A stretch of 51,593 nucleotides of DNA from Deltaproteobacteria bacterium ADurb.Bin207. GTDB taxonomy: Bacteria > Myxococcota_A > Polyangia > Polyangiales > Polyangiaceae. Below the pieces are notes generated by a model. That model was not told the DNA's origin and ran no database searches. It saw only the letters and a list, made by a program, of their open reading frames with translations. Below are positions 26,534 through 36,071 of this stretch, piece by piece (the first letter of the stretch is position 1; the number at the start of each line of letters is the position of its first letter). The stretch lies in assembly GCA_002070115.1 (NCBI GenBank), contig MWCO01000043.1, forward strand, positions 1 through 51,593, in the 5' to 3' direction. Made by a program: the position numbers and the translations under genes.

Positions 26534-28189
26534 GTGAGCGATACGCGCGAGGGAGCATCTCGTGAAGCACGATCGTGGTCGACCGCGGATCGTGTTTTGG
26601 TGGCGCTGCTCGCGATCGTCGGCACGTTTTGTTTGCTTCAACTTTTGTGGATGAAGTACGGCCGCGACCAGGGCATTTACGCGGTGGTGGCCGATACGGT
26701 GTTGCGTGGGGGCATGCCTTATCGTGATGCGTGGGACTTCAAGCCCCCGGGTATTTTCTTCGTATACATCATCGCCCATCTGCTTTTCGGATCGAACGAA
26801 TGGTCCATCCGCGCGGTCGAGGTGATGGCGTTTCTGTCTTTGGTTCCCATCATGGGGACGCTTGCGCGGCGATTTTTTGGGGATGCGCGCGTGGGCTGGG
26901 TGGCCGCGGTGCTGTCGATATGGATTCAATCGCAACTCGAGTTTTGGCATACGGCGCAACCGGAGTCCTTTGGGGGGGTGTTGGCGTTGGCGGGGCTTGC
27001 GATAAGCACCCATCCCTCCTCGCTCGACAACCGGGGACAACGTTGGAAACCTTGGGTTCTTGGGTTGTTGGCGGGATTTTTCTTCGGTGCCTCGGGTCTC
27101 ATGAAGCCACATCTATTTGGCGTTGCCCTCGTCGCCGCCACGCACGCGGTCTGGACTCTACGCAAGTCGGGTCATGGTTGGCGCCGACAACTCGCGGCCT
27201 TTTCAACCATCGGTTTCGGCAGTGTCATACCCATTGTTCTGTGCATCGTTTGGTTTGCCGCGCGAGGCGCCTTGAGCGATTTGCATCACACCTTATTTGT
27301 ATTTGCTCCGTGTTACGCTTCGACCACGTGGAATCAACAGCAGTTTTTCCATTATCTTTACGCTGCCGCTTACCGTGTCACCGGTGGATATTCGGCCATT
27401 GTCGGCATAGGAATGGTGCTGACGGCCGTGTGGGGAAAGCGAACAACTCGGGAACGCGAAGGGTTATTGTTGATCGCTTTGGCCGCGTTGCCACAAGTCC
27501 TTGGCATCGCCATTCAGTCGAAGTTCTTTGCGTATCACTTCGGGGCCACCTTTCCCTTTTGCGCCTTGTTTGCGTCGGTGGGGATTTGGAGGACGTGGCA
27601 ATACGCGCAACGGTGGCCGTGGCTGGGTCCCACGCTTTTCGCACTTGGCACCGTGGCCGCCGCCGACGCTCGCACCGCTACCGTCGATCTATCCGACTCG
27701 TTTTTGCAACGAAGCTTCAAACGCACCCGCGCCATGCTTTTCGAAAGCAAGGAGCAACGCGATCGCATCGACGGGGAGCTATACACCGTGGCAGACGTCC
27801 ACTACGGGGCCAATCGGCGCGTGGCTCAGTGGCTCGAGCAACATACGTCGTCGCAGGACACGGTGTTCATCTGGGGCTTCGAACCCCATATCTACGCAGC
27901 CTCTGCACGGCGTCCGGCTTCCAGGTTCATCTACAACGTGCCGCAGCGGGTGGCCTGGGAAAACCAATGGGCTCGAGACGTATTGATGGAGGATTTGCGG
28001 AAGGACCCGCCCAAAGTCATTGTGGTGGAACACGGTGATATTTTCCCGATCGTGACCGGTAATCACAGCGATTCGGCTCATGCGTTGGCGTCTTTTCCCG
28101 AACTCGAACAATGGATGGAAACCTATCGGAAACAAGATAGGATCCAGGACTTCGATATCTTCGTTCGTGAAATAAATGCTACGCCATAA
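26534..28189 (+). CDS. GT39/ArnT-like membrane glycosyltransferase (551 aa)
   Basis: GTG 26534 is chosen because AGGAG (26521-26525) lies eight bases upstream; an in-frame GTG at 26489 has no such site. About ten membrane helices are seen. The first periplasmic loop holds the family hallmark YGRDQGIYAVVADTVLRGG followed by PYRDAWDFKPPGIFFVY. The acidic residues in this region act in dolichyl/polyprenyl-phosphate sugar transferases of the GT39/GT83 group. A soluble C-terminal domain of about 160 residues (from about 400) follows. It should move a sugar from a polyprenyl-phosphate carrier to a lipid or protein outside the cytoplasmic membrane; the acceptor is unknown. Confidence 0.85.
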   Translation: MSDTREGASREARSWSTADRVLVALLAIVGTFCLLQLLWMKYGRDQGIYAVVADTVLRGGMPYRDAWDFKPPGIFFVYIIAHLLFGSNEWSIRAVEVMAFLSLVPIMGTLARRFFGDARVGWVAAVLSIWIQSQLEFWHTAQPESFGGVLALAGLAISTHPSSLDNRGQRWKPWVLGLLAGFFFGASGLMKPHLFGVALVAATHAVWTLRKSGHGWRRQLAAFSTIGFGSVIPIVLCIVWFAARGALSDLHHTLFVFAPCYASTTWNQQQFFHYLYAAAYRVTGGYSAIVGIGMVLTAVWGKRTTREREGLLLIALAALPQVLGIAIQSKFFAYHFGATFPFCALFASVGIWRTWQYAQRWPWLGPTLFALGTVAAADARTATVDLSDSFLQRSFKRTRAMLFESKEQRDRIDGELYTVADVHYGANRRVAQWLEQHTSSQDTVFIWGFEPHIYAASARRPASRFIYNVPQRVAWENQWARDVLMEDLRKDPPKVIVVEHGDIFPIVTGNHSDSAHALASFPELEQWMETYRKQDRIQDFDIFVREINATP

Positions 28190-28225
28190 CCTTCGGATGC
28201 GAACTGGCCCTGGAGGAACTTCCCC

Positions 28226-28648
28226 ATGAAAAGCCTACCCATCGTGCTGAGTGGTCTGTTGTCCGGATGCTTGATGATGCCACCGCCCCAAGCAAGCACG
28301 GGCTCCACCAACCCATCGCAAAACAATGCACCCACCGAAGTCACCCCCGAGGAGCCTGCCTCTCCCACGCCGTCTGCAACGGCCCCCGTACCTTCTGGAC
28401 CGAGTGTCGTTTCCGTCAAGCTTCGCAATACGTGCGGCAATACTGTGAAGCTATTTTTCGGAAGCAAACCGGGTTTCAGCAGCGGCCGTTTCGATTCGTT
28501 GGGAGGCAACACCTCTACGAACATGCAGCTCAAACCTGGAGACATGGTTTGGCTGACGGACGAAAACCGAAAAGAGATCTCGTCAGTAACGGTCGCGGAA
28601 TCAACCAGGGAAATCGAAACGACCTGCGACGGGATTCGACAGAAATAG
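28226..28648 (+). CDS. Small putative lipoprotein (140 aa)
   Basis: GGAGG precedes ATG 28226 at good spacing. The N-terminus MKSLPIVLSGLLSGCLMMPP is a lipoprotein signal with lipobox LSGC. A Pro/Thr/Ser/Ala linker covers about 20-65. The C-terminal domain (VSVKLRNTCGNTVKLFFGSK to ETTCDGI) is beta-rich with two Cys that may form a disulfide. No family is recognised. It is 36 bp downstream of the glycosyltransferase and could share its transcript. Confidence 0.75.
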   Translation: MKSLPIVLSGLLSGCLMMPPPQASTGSTNPSQNNAPTEVTPEEPASPTPSATAPVPSGPSVVSVKLRNTCGNTVKLFFGSKPGFSSGRFDSLGGNTSTNMQLKPGDMVWLTDENRKEISSVTVAESTREIETTCDGIRQK

Positions 28649-29007
28649 GATTCGATGGATGGCAAAATCACCCCTCACCACGGGGTTCGCGCCCCGTCGC
28701 CACCGCTTGGGGAAAGACCAAAATAATCTATAAATACACATAGTTATTCATTGCTCGACACATGCCTCCTCGAAGAGCTGGTTTGCTCTTTGGTCCTGGA
28801 ACGGGCAATTGGGGAATGGGGGGGTGAGATCAAAGAATGCTGGACGACAGCCATGAGAAGGGGTTTGGTGGTGTGGGCCATGATAGGCGTTCCGACCCGA
28901 TTTTTTGGGATTCACACCACGGCCATGGCACCTGATATCATCGAGTGTGCAGAACGCCCCCCAGGGAATGAAGCGGATCGAAACGTGGGCGAGCGGGAGA
29001 GTTGTTG
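28649..29007. other. Intergenic region with a GC-rich hairpin
   Basis: A short hairpin ACGGGG, TTCGCG, CCCCGT (28680-28697) follows the lipoprotein gene. It lacks a T-run, so it is a doubtful terminator. An AT-rich stretch (28720-28750) could hold a promoter for the next gene. A short frame on the plus strand (28751-29008) is open but does not look like protein. Confidence 0.35.
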
Positions 29008-30522
29008 ATGGAAAGCAACGCATTTTGCCCGCATTGTGGCACTCCCATTCCCCTGTCGGCCAGCGAATGCCCATCCTGTCAGGAACCGGTGCCTGCCGCC
29101 AAGACGGTGATTGGCTACGCCGGGCTTCCCGATGTGGACCCATCTCGGGAAAGCTCAATGCAACCGGTTCCCGAGGCGCGTTCATCACCCCACGCGAGCA
29201 GGGAACAGGCTGAAGTATCGCCTTCACGGTCGGTGGAACATGGGCAAGTGAGCCCGATGGCGCACGAGCCCGATTGGCAAGCACGGCAACGAAAGCGGGG
29301 TGGCACGATGCCCATCCCTCAGCCGAGCGCCCAGCCGACTCCACCGCCGATTGCCTTCGAGGGGCCACCTCCTTCTCCAGCCGCGATCGATGCCGTGGCT
29401 GCGGTTCCCATCGTGTCGATCGACGCGGCTGCTGCTAGCGCAACGACCCCCAAAGACCCGGCTCCCGAAGCTTTTGTGTACGGACAACCTGCCTATCAAT
29501 CCGCGTTGTCCTCCGCCGGTTCCGACAGTGCCGTTTTATCTCCCACGGACACACGAAAGGGGTTGGTATGGCGAACGGTCGTCGGAGGTGCATGGGTCAC
29601 GGAGGCGCTGTTTTTGGTGCCGATGGCAACTTGGTATGTGGCCCTTCATCTCTTGTTGATGCACGAGCATGGCGCGGCAAACCTGCATGAGAGCGCGTGG
29701 ATGACCTTCGGTGTAGCCACGGGAGCGCTTGTGACTGCACTGCTGCTATGGCTCGTCGGCTTGTCTTGTCTTTCGGGTCGTGGGTGGCCACGCGTCTATT
29801 CTGTGCTTGCCGCGGTGGTTCACGGGGCATGGGGCATCACCACAATCACACTATTTACACGCAGCTATGACAGCGATTCCATCTGTTGGTTGATTGCTGT
29901 TTGCGTTGGCTCGGTGTTGGTCTCCTTCGCGCTCGCGGTCTTGACGCTTTCCGGACATAAGTGGATTGGACAGGGACCGGTCAACGGCCATGCTCGCGCC
30001 ATCCCCTATCCATTATGGGCTGGTCCCTTGTTGCTCGTCTCCGCCTTGGTGCAATTGTCGCGCGAGCTTTGGAAGCTCGTCCTTTTATTCATCGAATACA
30101 ACACATATTCCCGGTTCTCGTCTGCCGTCCGCGAAGTGTACGGAGGCCTACCGCTTTTCATCGTTGGGATGGGAGGACTCGTCACTGCCATGCTGATCAT
30201 CGTTGTGTCGATTGCGTTGATGCGCCGCTCCCGGTGGGCGGTGGCGCTGGGCGGTGGCACGGGTTTGTTGCTGCTTTTGGTCAACGTGGCTGCTGGAATC
30301 GTTCTGCTTGCCACCTATGGCAAGGTCGTCAGGTACGGCTTTTCGTTCACACTTCTTGATATGGGCGCCGCCTCCATGTGGCACTTTCCCGTTTGGTTAT
30401 CCCTCATCGCGGCGTTGCGATTCAGATTCCGTTTGCCGGCCTATTTGCGCGATGCCCCTGCCAAGGACTCGAACGGAAAACGCCTTTCCCTGTTGGAGAT
30501 CCTCGTTCCAAAGCAAACATGA
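29008..30522 (+). CDS. Zinc-ribbon membrane protein (504 aa)
   Basis: ATG 29008 follows GGGAGA and begins MESNAFCPHCGTPIPLSASECPSC, a four-Cys zinc ribbon like those of other bacterial zinc-ribbon proteins. A low-complexity Pro/Ala/Ser linker extends to about 180. At least seven hydrophobic helices then fill 190-480 (for example VGGAWVTEALFLVPMATWYV and LLLLVNVAAGIVLLATYG). The cytoplasmic ribbon plus membrane domain suggests regulation or assembly rather than catalysis. Its TGA overlaps the start of the serine-hydrolase gene (ATGA), so the two are translationally coupled. Confidence 0.8.
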   Translation: MESNAFCPHCGTPIPLSASECPSCQEPVPAAKTVIGYAGLPDVDPSRESSMQPVPEARSSPHASREQAEVSPSRSVEHGQVSPMAHEPDWQARQRKRGGTMPIPQPSAQPTPPPIAFEGPPPSPAAIDAVAAVPIVSIDAAAASATTPKDPAPEAFVYGQPAYQSALSSAGSDSAVLSPTDTRKGLVWRTVVGGAWVTEALFLVPMATWYVALHLLLMHEHGAANLHESAWMTFGVATGALVTALLLWLVGLSCLSGRGWPRVYSVLAAVVHGAWGITTITLFTRSYDSDSICWLIAVCVGSVLVSFALAVLTLSGHKWIGQGPVNGHARAIPYPLWAGPLLLVSALVQLSRELWKLVLLFIEYNTYSRFSSAVREVYGGLPLFIVGMGGLVTAMLIIVVSIALMRRSRWAVALGGGTGLLLLLVNVAAGIVLLATYGKVVRYGFSFTLLDMGAASMWHFPVWLSLIAALRFRFRLPAYLRDAPAKDSNGKRLSLLEILVPKQT

Positions 30523-32345
30523 ATCAGCGCGTCTTCCTGGGGATTGTCCACGCGCTTTGCACCACGATCGTGCTGACATCGATGGGTTGGACTACCTTGG
30601 CGAGCGCCCACGATACAGGGGATCTTCGCTGGCTCGATGAATTCATCCCGGAACAACTCGAGCGTCATCATATTCCCGGTGCGACCATAGCGTGGGTGGA
30701 AGAGGGAAACGTGCGATGGCTGCGGGGGTATGGCGTAGCCGATCGCGAAACACAGCGTGCGGTCGACGAACGAACGACGTTTCGCATCGGGTCGGTGACC
30801 AAACTATTCGTCTGGACGGCCTTATGGAAACTCATCGAACAGGGAGTCATCCATCTCGACGATGACGTCGATGAGCATCTTTGCGGTCTTTCCACTCCAA
30901 AGCGTTTTTCGATTCCCATTCGAATACGCGATCTCATGAACCATACGACAGGCTTGGAGTCGCGTCGTCGTGGCACCTATACCGACCACGAGGAGGAATT
31001 GGTTCCGCTCGAAGCATGGTTGGGCAAGGAAATGCGTGCGCAGATTCGTCCTCCGGGGCGTATCGAATCGTATTCGAACTTCGGCACGTGCCTGGCTGCC
31101 CGCGTGGTGGAATGCAGGGAGGCAATGAGCTTCCAACAATACTTCGAAACACGAATTTCGACACCGCTGGGACTGCGGGACAGTACGCTCGAGCAACCGT
31201 TACCTCCCGCGAAACAGGCGACGGCGGCTCGCGGCTACCGCGGGCGCGGCGACGCATGGGTTCATCATCCTTTCGAATTCATTCGTTTGGCTCCCGCGGG
31301 TGCGATGAGCGCTTCAGCACGAGACATGGCGGCTTTCATGCTCGCGTTGCTCGGTCATGCGCCTCATTGGATGAGCGCGACGACCCTGACTTCGATGCTT
31401 CAGACGAGCCACGCTCCAAGTTCGTACCTCGGAGGAATCGCGCACGGTTTTTTCGTAGGGCGTCGCGGCTCGTTACGGATCCTATGGCACGGCGGAGATA
31501 CCCTTGTTTTTCATAGCTTGCTCATGCTGGTGCCCGAACGCGGCCTGGGCGTATTCGTTTCGTATAATGCGCAGGGCGGCGCGCAAGCCTATCGCGAGTT
31601 GATGAGCGCCGTCATCGATCGCCTTGACCGCACACCGTCGGCTACGTCGGCTCATTGGATTGTCCCCTCTTCGATCGAGGGTGCGTATCGTTCGAGCCGG
31701 ATAGCTCAGTCGAGCTATGAGAAGACGGAAGCATTGATGGGGGATCTGGAGATTCGACGATCAAAAAACGGAGTCACCGCGGCCAACCAATTTTGGGTTC
31801 CGGTGGCGCCTTGGGTGTTTCGTCAAGAGAACGGTGATGATTGGCTCGTTGCGGAAACCGGAGCGGATGGAACGGTCGCACGTGTTCGAAGGGCGAGTTA
31901 TCCCATGCAAACCTACGAGCGGATTTCGCTCCTCGAAGCCTCGAAAACCCATCGTTCGATCGCATGGTTCTTGTTTATTTTGCTGCTGACGCCCCTGATG
32001 TGGCTCCCACGCGGTGTTCGGCAAACCATCGGCGCTGGCAGTCCACGGCGAAGCCTGCTCATCGGTGGAATCAATAGTATTTTCGGTATGTTCCTTCTTG
32101 GCCTCACGGAATATATGCTGCGGCAAGGCACGGACCCATGGCTTCGAGATCCTCCCTGGACCGTGTGGGCAATTCGTTTGTGTTTGTCGTTGTTGACGAT
32201 AACCGTCGCCACGGGACTTTGGATGGTCTGGCTTGGTTGGCGTCGGAATTGGTGGTCACGGTGGCTGCGATTTCACTATGCCGGGATGGTGATAGCCGGT
32301 GCTTTGCTATGGACCTTTGCGCATCATTGGGGCTTATCCTGGTAG
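30519..32345 (+). CDS. Serine hydrolase, beta-lactamase/DD-peptidase fold, with C-terminal membrane domain (608 aa)
   Basis: ATG 30519 overlaps the previous stop and gives a signal peptide ending LASA. The beta-lactamase-family (class C / penicillin-binding) domain covers about 25-400. It has GSVTKLFVWT near 90-99 (SxxK with nucleophile Ser), YSNFG near 184 (YxN) and WHGGDT near 324 (HxG in place of KTG). All three boxes of the S12 peptidase/esterase group are present. About four membrane helices follow at 475-600 (WFLFILLLTPLMWLP and others). It may act on peptidoglycan peptides or D-amino esters outside the cell membrane. Nothing suggests it is a resistance enzyme. Confidence 0.9.
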   Translation: MNQRVFLGIVHALCTTIVLTSMGWTTLASAHDTGDLRWLDEFIPEQLERHHIPGATIAWVEEGNVRWLRGYGVADRETQRAVDERTTFRIGSVTKLFVWTALWKLIEQGVIHLDDDVDEHLCGLSTPKRFSIPIRIRDLMNHTTGLESRRRGTYTDHEEELVPLEAWLGKEMRAQIRPPGRIESYSNFGTCLAARVVECREAMSFQQYFETRISTPLGLRDSTLEQPLPPAKQATAARGYRGRGDAWVHHPFEFIRLAPAGAMSASARDMAAFMLALLGHAPHWMSATTLTSMLQTSHAPSSYLGGIAHGFFVGRRGSLRILWHGGDTLVFHSLLMLVPERGLGVFVSYNAQGGAQAYRELMSAVIDRLDRTPSATSAHWIVPSSIEGAYRSSRIAQSSYEKTEALMGDLEIRRSKNGVTAANQFWVPVAPWVFRQENGDDWLVAETGADGTVARVRRASYPMQTYERISLLEASKTHRSIAWFLFILLLTPLMWLPRGVRQTIGAGSPRRSLLIGGINSIFGMFLLGLTEYMLRQGTDPWLRDPPWTVWAIRLCLSLLTITVATGLWMVWLGWRRNWWSRWLRFHYAGMVIAGALLWTFAHHWGLSW

Positions 32346-32437
32346 AGGATCGCAAGCGCGTCTCGCCTCTAACAGTTTGTAATTATTAGCATTTATTGCA
32401 ACTAGGAAAACCTGAAAAGGGAGTCCGGCGAGCGGCT

Positions 32438-34528
32438 TCAAATACCCGAAGGGGTATAGGTGGGTTTTGGTTTTGGCTTGCCCCCGGGTCTTCCGCCGGC
32501 CGGTTTGGTGGTGGCGGGTTTCGGACTGGCCGCGGTTTCGCTTTCCTTTTCTGTTTTCGAAGGAGCATCGACGGCGGCGTCTTTGGGCGTATCCGCGGCG
32601 GCTTCAACCACGTCGGGGGGCGCGGCTTCAGGAGTCTCGGTGGGTGTTGGCACGGGCTCGGGCACCGCGGTGGTTGGGGTCGAATCCAGCGCTGCATTCG
32701 CACTCGAAGGCGTGGATTCCTTGCCTGATTTCGAGACGATGAGACCAAGGACCAGCACCAGCGCGGCAACGGCCACGACGCCCCCCACGATGAACATCAT
32801 CTTTCGTTTTCGCTCATCGGGATTTTTTTCGAGGTCGGTGTCGGGCAAGGAAGGAAAAGCTGCGGTTGGCGAGATGGCCGCAGGCGGTTCTTGCTTGTCG
32901 GAATCGACAGCGGCCTCCACGGACGTTTCGGGTTCCGGGGAAGCTGCGGAAAGCGCGGGTTCCGGGGTCTTATCGGATTGCGCAAGCTGGGCTTCGGGCG
33001 CCGGCGCGGTTTCGGGCGCTGGTTTTTCCGGAGCAACGGGCGCGAAGGGCTGTTCGAAAGGATTGGAAGAAACTTCGGGCGGGCTTTGTCTCGCGGCGTC
33101 CTGCGCCAAAGCTTTTTCCGTGCGTGCGGCGTCGAATTGGGTAGGTTCCGACGCGGGGTCCGACTTTGTATCTTCCGCCAACGATGCGAGTGCATCCAGG
33201 GGCATGGGAACCGGAGGGAGATCGGAAGGTGGTTTCGAAGGTGGGGAAGACGGTTGTTTTGGCGCGGTCACGGGCGCATTCGCGGCTGGTGGCGGTTTTC
33301 GACTGCTGGGGGGCTGTTTGATAGCGATCCGCGGCGGGGGCACCGGAGGAGAAAACTGTCCTGATACTTCTTCGAGCAAATCCTCTTGTTCTTCCAGGTC
33401 ATCGCCTTCGCCAATGTCCACATCGACATCGACACTCACGGGGATGACTTCGGGTGCCGTAGACGAACGGGTCGCGCTGGCGGAATCCTCTTCCCGAGGC
33501 TCATTCAACGACGCGCGTTCGATCGCGGAGCGTCGGGTTTCCAAGCTCGATCCCACGAGTTCCGCCAGATATGCCCCTACTTCTTTGCGGGTGCCCACTT
33601 GTGCTCCCACGGCTTTTCGAAACTGCGTCGCCAAGTCCTGGAGCGAAGAAAACCGGCTATTGATGGTTTTTTGAAGGCACCGTTCCACCACGTCCGCCAG
33701 CGGCTTGCTGATGGCTGGAGCAATCCCCATCGATGCATCGTCGAGCCGTGGAGCTTGCTCTTCGAGCACGCGCTTCGCGACGGCCTCGCCAAGTTTGTCG
33801 TCCGTAGCCCCATCGACGACCAAAAACAGCGGTTTGTTGGTCAACATTTCCCACAGCACGACACCCGTGGCAAAGACATCCGATCGGGCGTCGATTTTCT
33901 TATCCGAAAGCAATTCTGGGCTTTGGTAGGCAATGATTTTTTCGTGACGTGCGAGCGAAGGAATTCTTCCGATCTCCGTGGTGACACCTGGTTCCATGAG
34001 GCGAGTCTCACCCGAGGTGGTGACGAGAACGGCGTCGGGAAGCAAGCCACCGTGCATGTTTGCGGCCAATTCCGGTTTGCGCAGAGCCGCGCCGATCAAG
34101 TTGACGAGAGCTTGAATCAGATCGGTGGCGATACGAAACACGACAGGTTGGGGGATGGGGGCATTGCGCAAGCGCGCGAGTTGAATCAAAGAGCGCAACG
34201 GTTCGCCTTCTTGGTATTCGGAGACGATACCGACGCGGCCCGAGGACTCGACCCTGTCGATGATCGGAAGGGTTCCTGGCCGTGTGACGCCTTCCCACAC
34301 CGACGCGGCGTTGAGAATCGGTTTTGCGACGGCATCCTCGTCGCCGGGGCTGACGACGATCCGTCGCATGGAATAGACTTTTCCGAGATTCGGCGGTGCG
34401 GTAGTCATACAAGCCCAGGAAGAACCGTATTCCGCGCGCGAAAGAACGCAGATCAATTCAAACCGGCCAAGCTGCTCCAAACCACCGATTCGAGAGGGGG
34501 TTGCAGGCCGTTCCGAGAAATCATCCAT
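32438..34528 (-). CDS. Membrane-anchored pseudokinase with long low-complexity tail (696 aa)
   Basis: ATG 34528 has AGGA at good spacing. Residues about 15-300 follow the Ser/Thr-kinase fold, but the catalytic sites are gone. The glycine loop is LSRAEYGSSW, the VAIK Lys position reads VYSMRRIVV, the HRD loop is HGGLLPDAVLV and DFG is replaced by EPG. Structural landmarks remain: YQSPELL (the APE box) and DARSDVFATGVVLWEML (helix F). A Pro/Glu/Ala-rich region covers about 350-590. One transmembrane helix near 600 (MMFIVGGVVAVAALVLVLGL) is followed by an Ala/Pro/Thr-rich and finally Lys/Pro-rich tail. It may serve as a regulatory scaffold in phospho-signalling, perhaps with the FHA proteins, but no link is shown by position. 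Confidence 0.88.
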   Translation of the reverse strand: MDDFSERPATPSRIGGLEQLGRFELICVLSRAEYGSSWACMTTAPPNLGKVYSMRRIVVSPGDEDAVAKPILNAASVWEGVTRPGTLPIIDRVESSGRVGIVSEYQEGEPLRSLIQLARLRNAPIPQPVVFRIATDLIQALVNLIGAALRKPELAANMHGGLLPDAVLVTTSGETRLMEPGVTTEIGRIPSLARHEKIIAYQSPELLSDKKIDARSDVFATGVVLWEMLTNKPLFLVVDGATDDKLGEAVAKRVLEEQAPRLDDASMGIAPAISKPLADVVERCLQKTINSRFSSLQDLATQFRKAVGAQVGTRKEVGAYLAELVGSSLETRRSAIERASLNEPREEDSASATRSSTAPEVIPVSVDVDVDIGEGDDLEEQEDLLEEVSGQFSPPVPPPRIAIKQPPSSRKPPPAANAPVTAPKQPSSPPSKPPSDLPPVPMPLDALASLAEDTKSDPASEPTQFDAARTEKALAQDAARQSPPEVSSNPFEQPFAPVAPEKPAPETAPAPEAQLAQSDKTPEPALSAASPEPETSVEAAVDSDKQEPPAAISPTAAFPSLPDTDLEKNPDERKRKMMFIVGGVVAVAALVLVLGLIVSKSGKESTPSSANAALDSTPTTAVPEPVPTPTETPEAAPPDVVEAAADTPKDAAVDAPSKTEKESETAASPKPATTKPAGGRPGGKPKPKPTYTPSGI

Positions 34529-34696
34529 GGTAAATTCCTGATCCTCATGGTCGCACGACACCATTCGAAGCGATCATGAAGGAACGATACTTGGAATTGG
34601 ACACGCAACCGGTCAGCAATGTCAAGAAATGCGGCGCAAACAGCGAGCATGGAGGGCAAGGAAAACCGAGGTGCCATGGTTCCCACCGTGCCGAAT

Positions 34697-35968
34697 TCAG
34701 CGCAATAGGGCGTCCAACGCATCAATCGTGCTCGCCAAATCGTGGGAATCGTCGCTCAGGCAGTCACACTCGTTCCACTGGTCGAGTCGTTCATCAAGGC
34801 TCGGGCTGCGGCCTCGGAGTTTTTCGGCTTGCGAAAGGCCATCTTTCACGAGTTGGCGTGCGGTCGTTGGGCTGATGGCCAATAAGGACCGCGCTGCCTC
34901 GAGCGAGTGACGGATGTCGATCATCACTTGTTTGTCGTGCTCCACCAGCACTTCCCGCTGGTTGACAATACTCAAAGATTCCAGGTACTTGGCGAGACCT
35001 TCGCAGGCGAGGGCTGCCATCTCGGTGGGACCTTTGCGGATCTTTCGAACGAACGATTCCAACTCCAACCGTTCTGGAGCACGCATCCCTTTGCATACGT
35101 TGCCATCCACGTATTGCTCCAACACGTCGGCCACGCGAAAAATCGCCTCTTGCACATCCGCCGCCGACATCGAGGCATCCTTGATGACCCAATCGTTTTC
35201 GCTCGTGACCAACTGACTCAACTCCGACAGCGCCTTTCGAAGCTCCAAGGATTGTTCGAGCGTGTTCTTATACGAAGGTACGAGATCGGACCTTTCCACA
35301 TTCACGCCGAAGATCTCGAACACGGTGGACGCCATCGCGAAGATCCCGTCGCCCAAAGCCTGACGGCTCGCATCGAGTTCGCGCAGCGCAAGCTCGAAGT
35401 TACGACGTTCGATGGCGATCGCGATTCGCAAATCGAATGTTTCTGCTTGCTGTGTGAGTACGCCGCCGAGCGTTCCCAGTTGCTCACGAAACAACCCCAA
35501 CATGGTCGATGAATCTGGAATCTCGTCCGCAATGGCTTCGAAAGCCTTGTCAATCTCATCGATTTCAAGATCCTCGAGCGTGGGCGCGCCTGCCGGTGAT
35601 GCCTCCTCGAAACACAAATCGAAATCGTCACCGAAGTCGAAGCCTTGGTTGTCCAGCGTGGAAGGTCGCTCGGAGTGTCGAAGCATTCCCGAGGCATGCA
35701 GATAGGAACATAGTTTGCGAATAGCGCGGAAGGTCTTCGCATGCACCTCTACGAACGTGGCTTCCGTGATCCCCGCCTGCAATTCATCATGATCGGTCAA
35801 CGATAGCTTCGCATTCGCAAAGTAGTCGTACAGCGTCTGGTCCAGCTCCGCGAGCTGTTCCATCGCCATGATACACATCTGCAAGACATCCGATGCCACG
35901 GTTCGCTGCCTGTGATCGGAGACCACATCCCGAACGCGCTTGATCAATGAACGGGCATGTTCCTTCAT
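34697..35968 (-). CDS. Large helical acidic protein, unknown (423 aa)
   Basis: The protein is soluble and mostly helical, with long amphipathic segments such as RTVASDVLQMCIMAMEQLAE and LRIAIAIERRNFELALRELD. A very acidic patch lies near residues 115-145. It has no signal peptide, membrane segment or recognised motif. It lies between the pseudokinase gene (168 bp downstream on the same strand) and the DUF1579-like gene upstream, so co-expression is possible. A scaffold role is only a guess. Confidence 0.6.
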   Translation of the reverse strand: MKEHARSLIKRVRDVVSDHRQRTVASDVLQMCIMAMEQLAELDQTLYDYFANAKLSLTDHDELQAGITEATFVEVHAKTFRAIRKLCSYLHASGMLRHSERPSTLDNQGFDFGDDFDLCFEEASPAGAPTLEDLEIDEIDKAFEAIADEIPDSSTMLGLFREQLGTLGGVLTQQAETFDLRIAIAIERRNFELALRELDASRQALGDGIFAMASTVFEIFGVNVERSDLVPSYKNTLEQSLELRKALSELSQLVTSENDWVIKDASMSAADVQEAIFRVADVLEQYVDGNVCKGMRAPERLELESFVRKIRKGPTEMAALACEGLAKYLESLSIVNQREVLVEHDKQVMIDIRHSLEAARSLLAISPTTARQLVKDGLSQAEKLRGRSPSLDERLDQWNECDCLSDDSHDLASTIDALDALLR

Positions 35969-36071
35969 GACATCAAAGCAGTTTTCTCATGCGGTCTTGT
36001 TTGCCCTTTGCCGCGAACAAGGGTCCAAGGCCCTTCATCGTCTCACGAATCCTCGACATGGCAGCGCTTCA

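Noticed and set aside
28680-28697. Hairpin ACGGGG-TTCGCG-CCCCGT as terminator
   Set aside because: The stem is only six pairs and no T-run follows.
28748-29368. Minus-strand frame of 206 codons
   Set aside because: It overlaps the well-supported zinc-ribbon gene start and looks like random Pro/Arg-rich sequence.
33386-34579. Plus-strand frame of 397 codons opposite the pseudokinase
   Set aside because: The pseudokinase strand has a start with a ribosome binding site, a kinase fold and a TM segment. This frame lacks all of these and is Phe/Arg-rich as expected for antisense.
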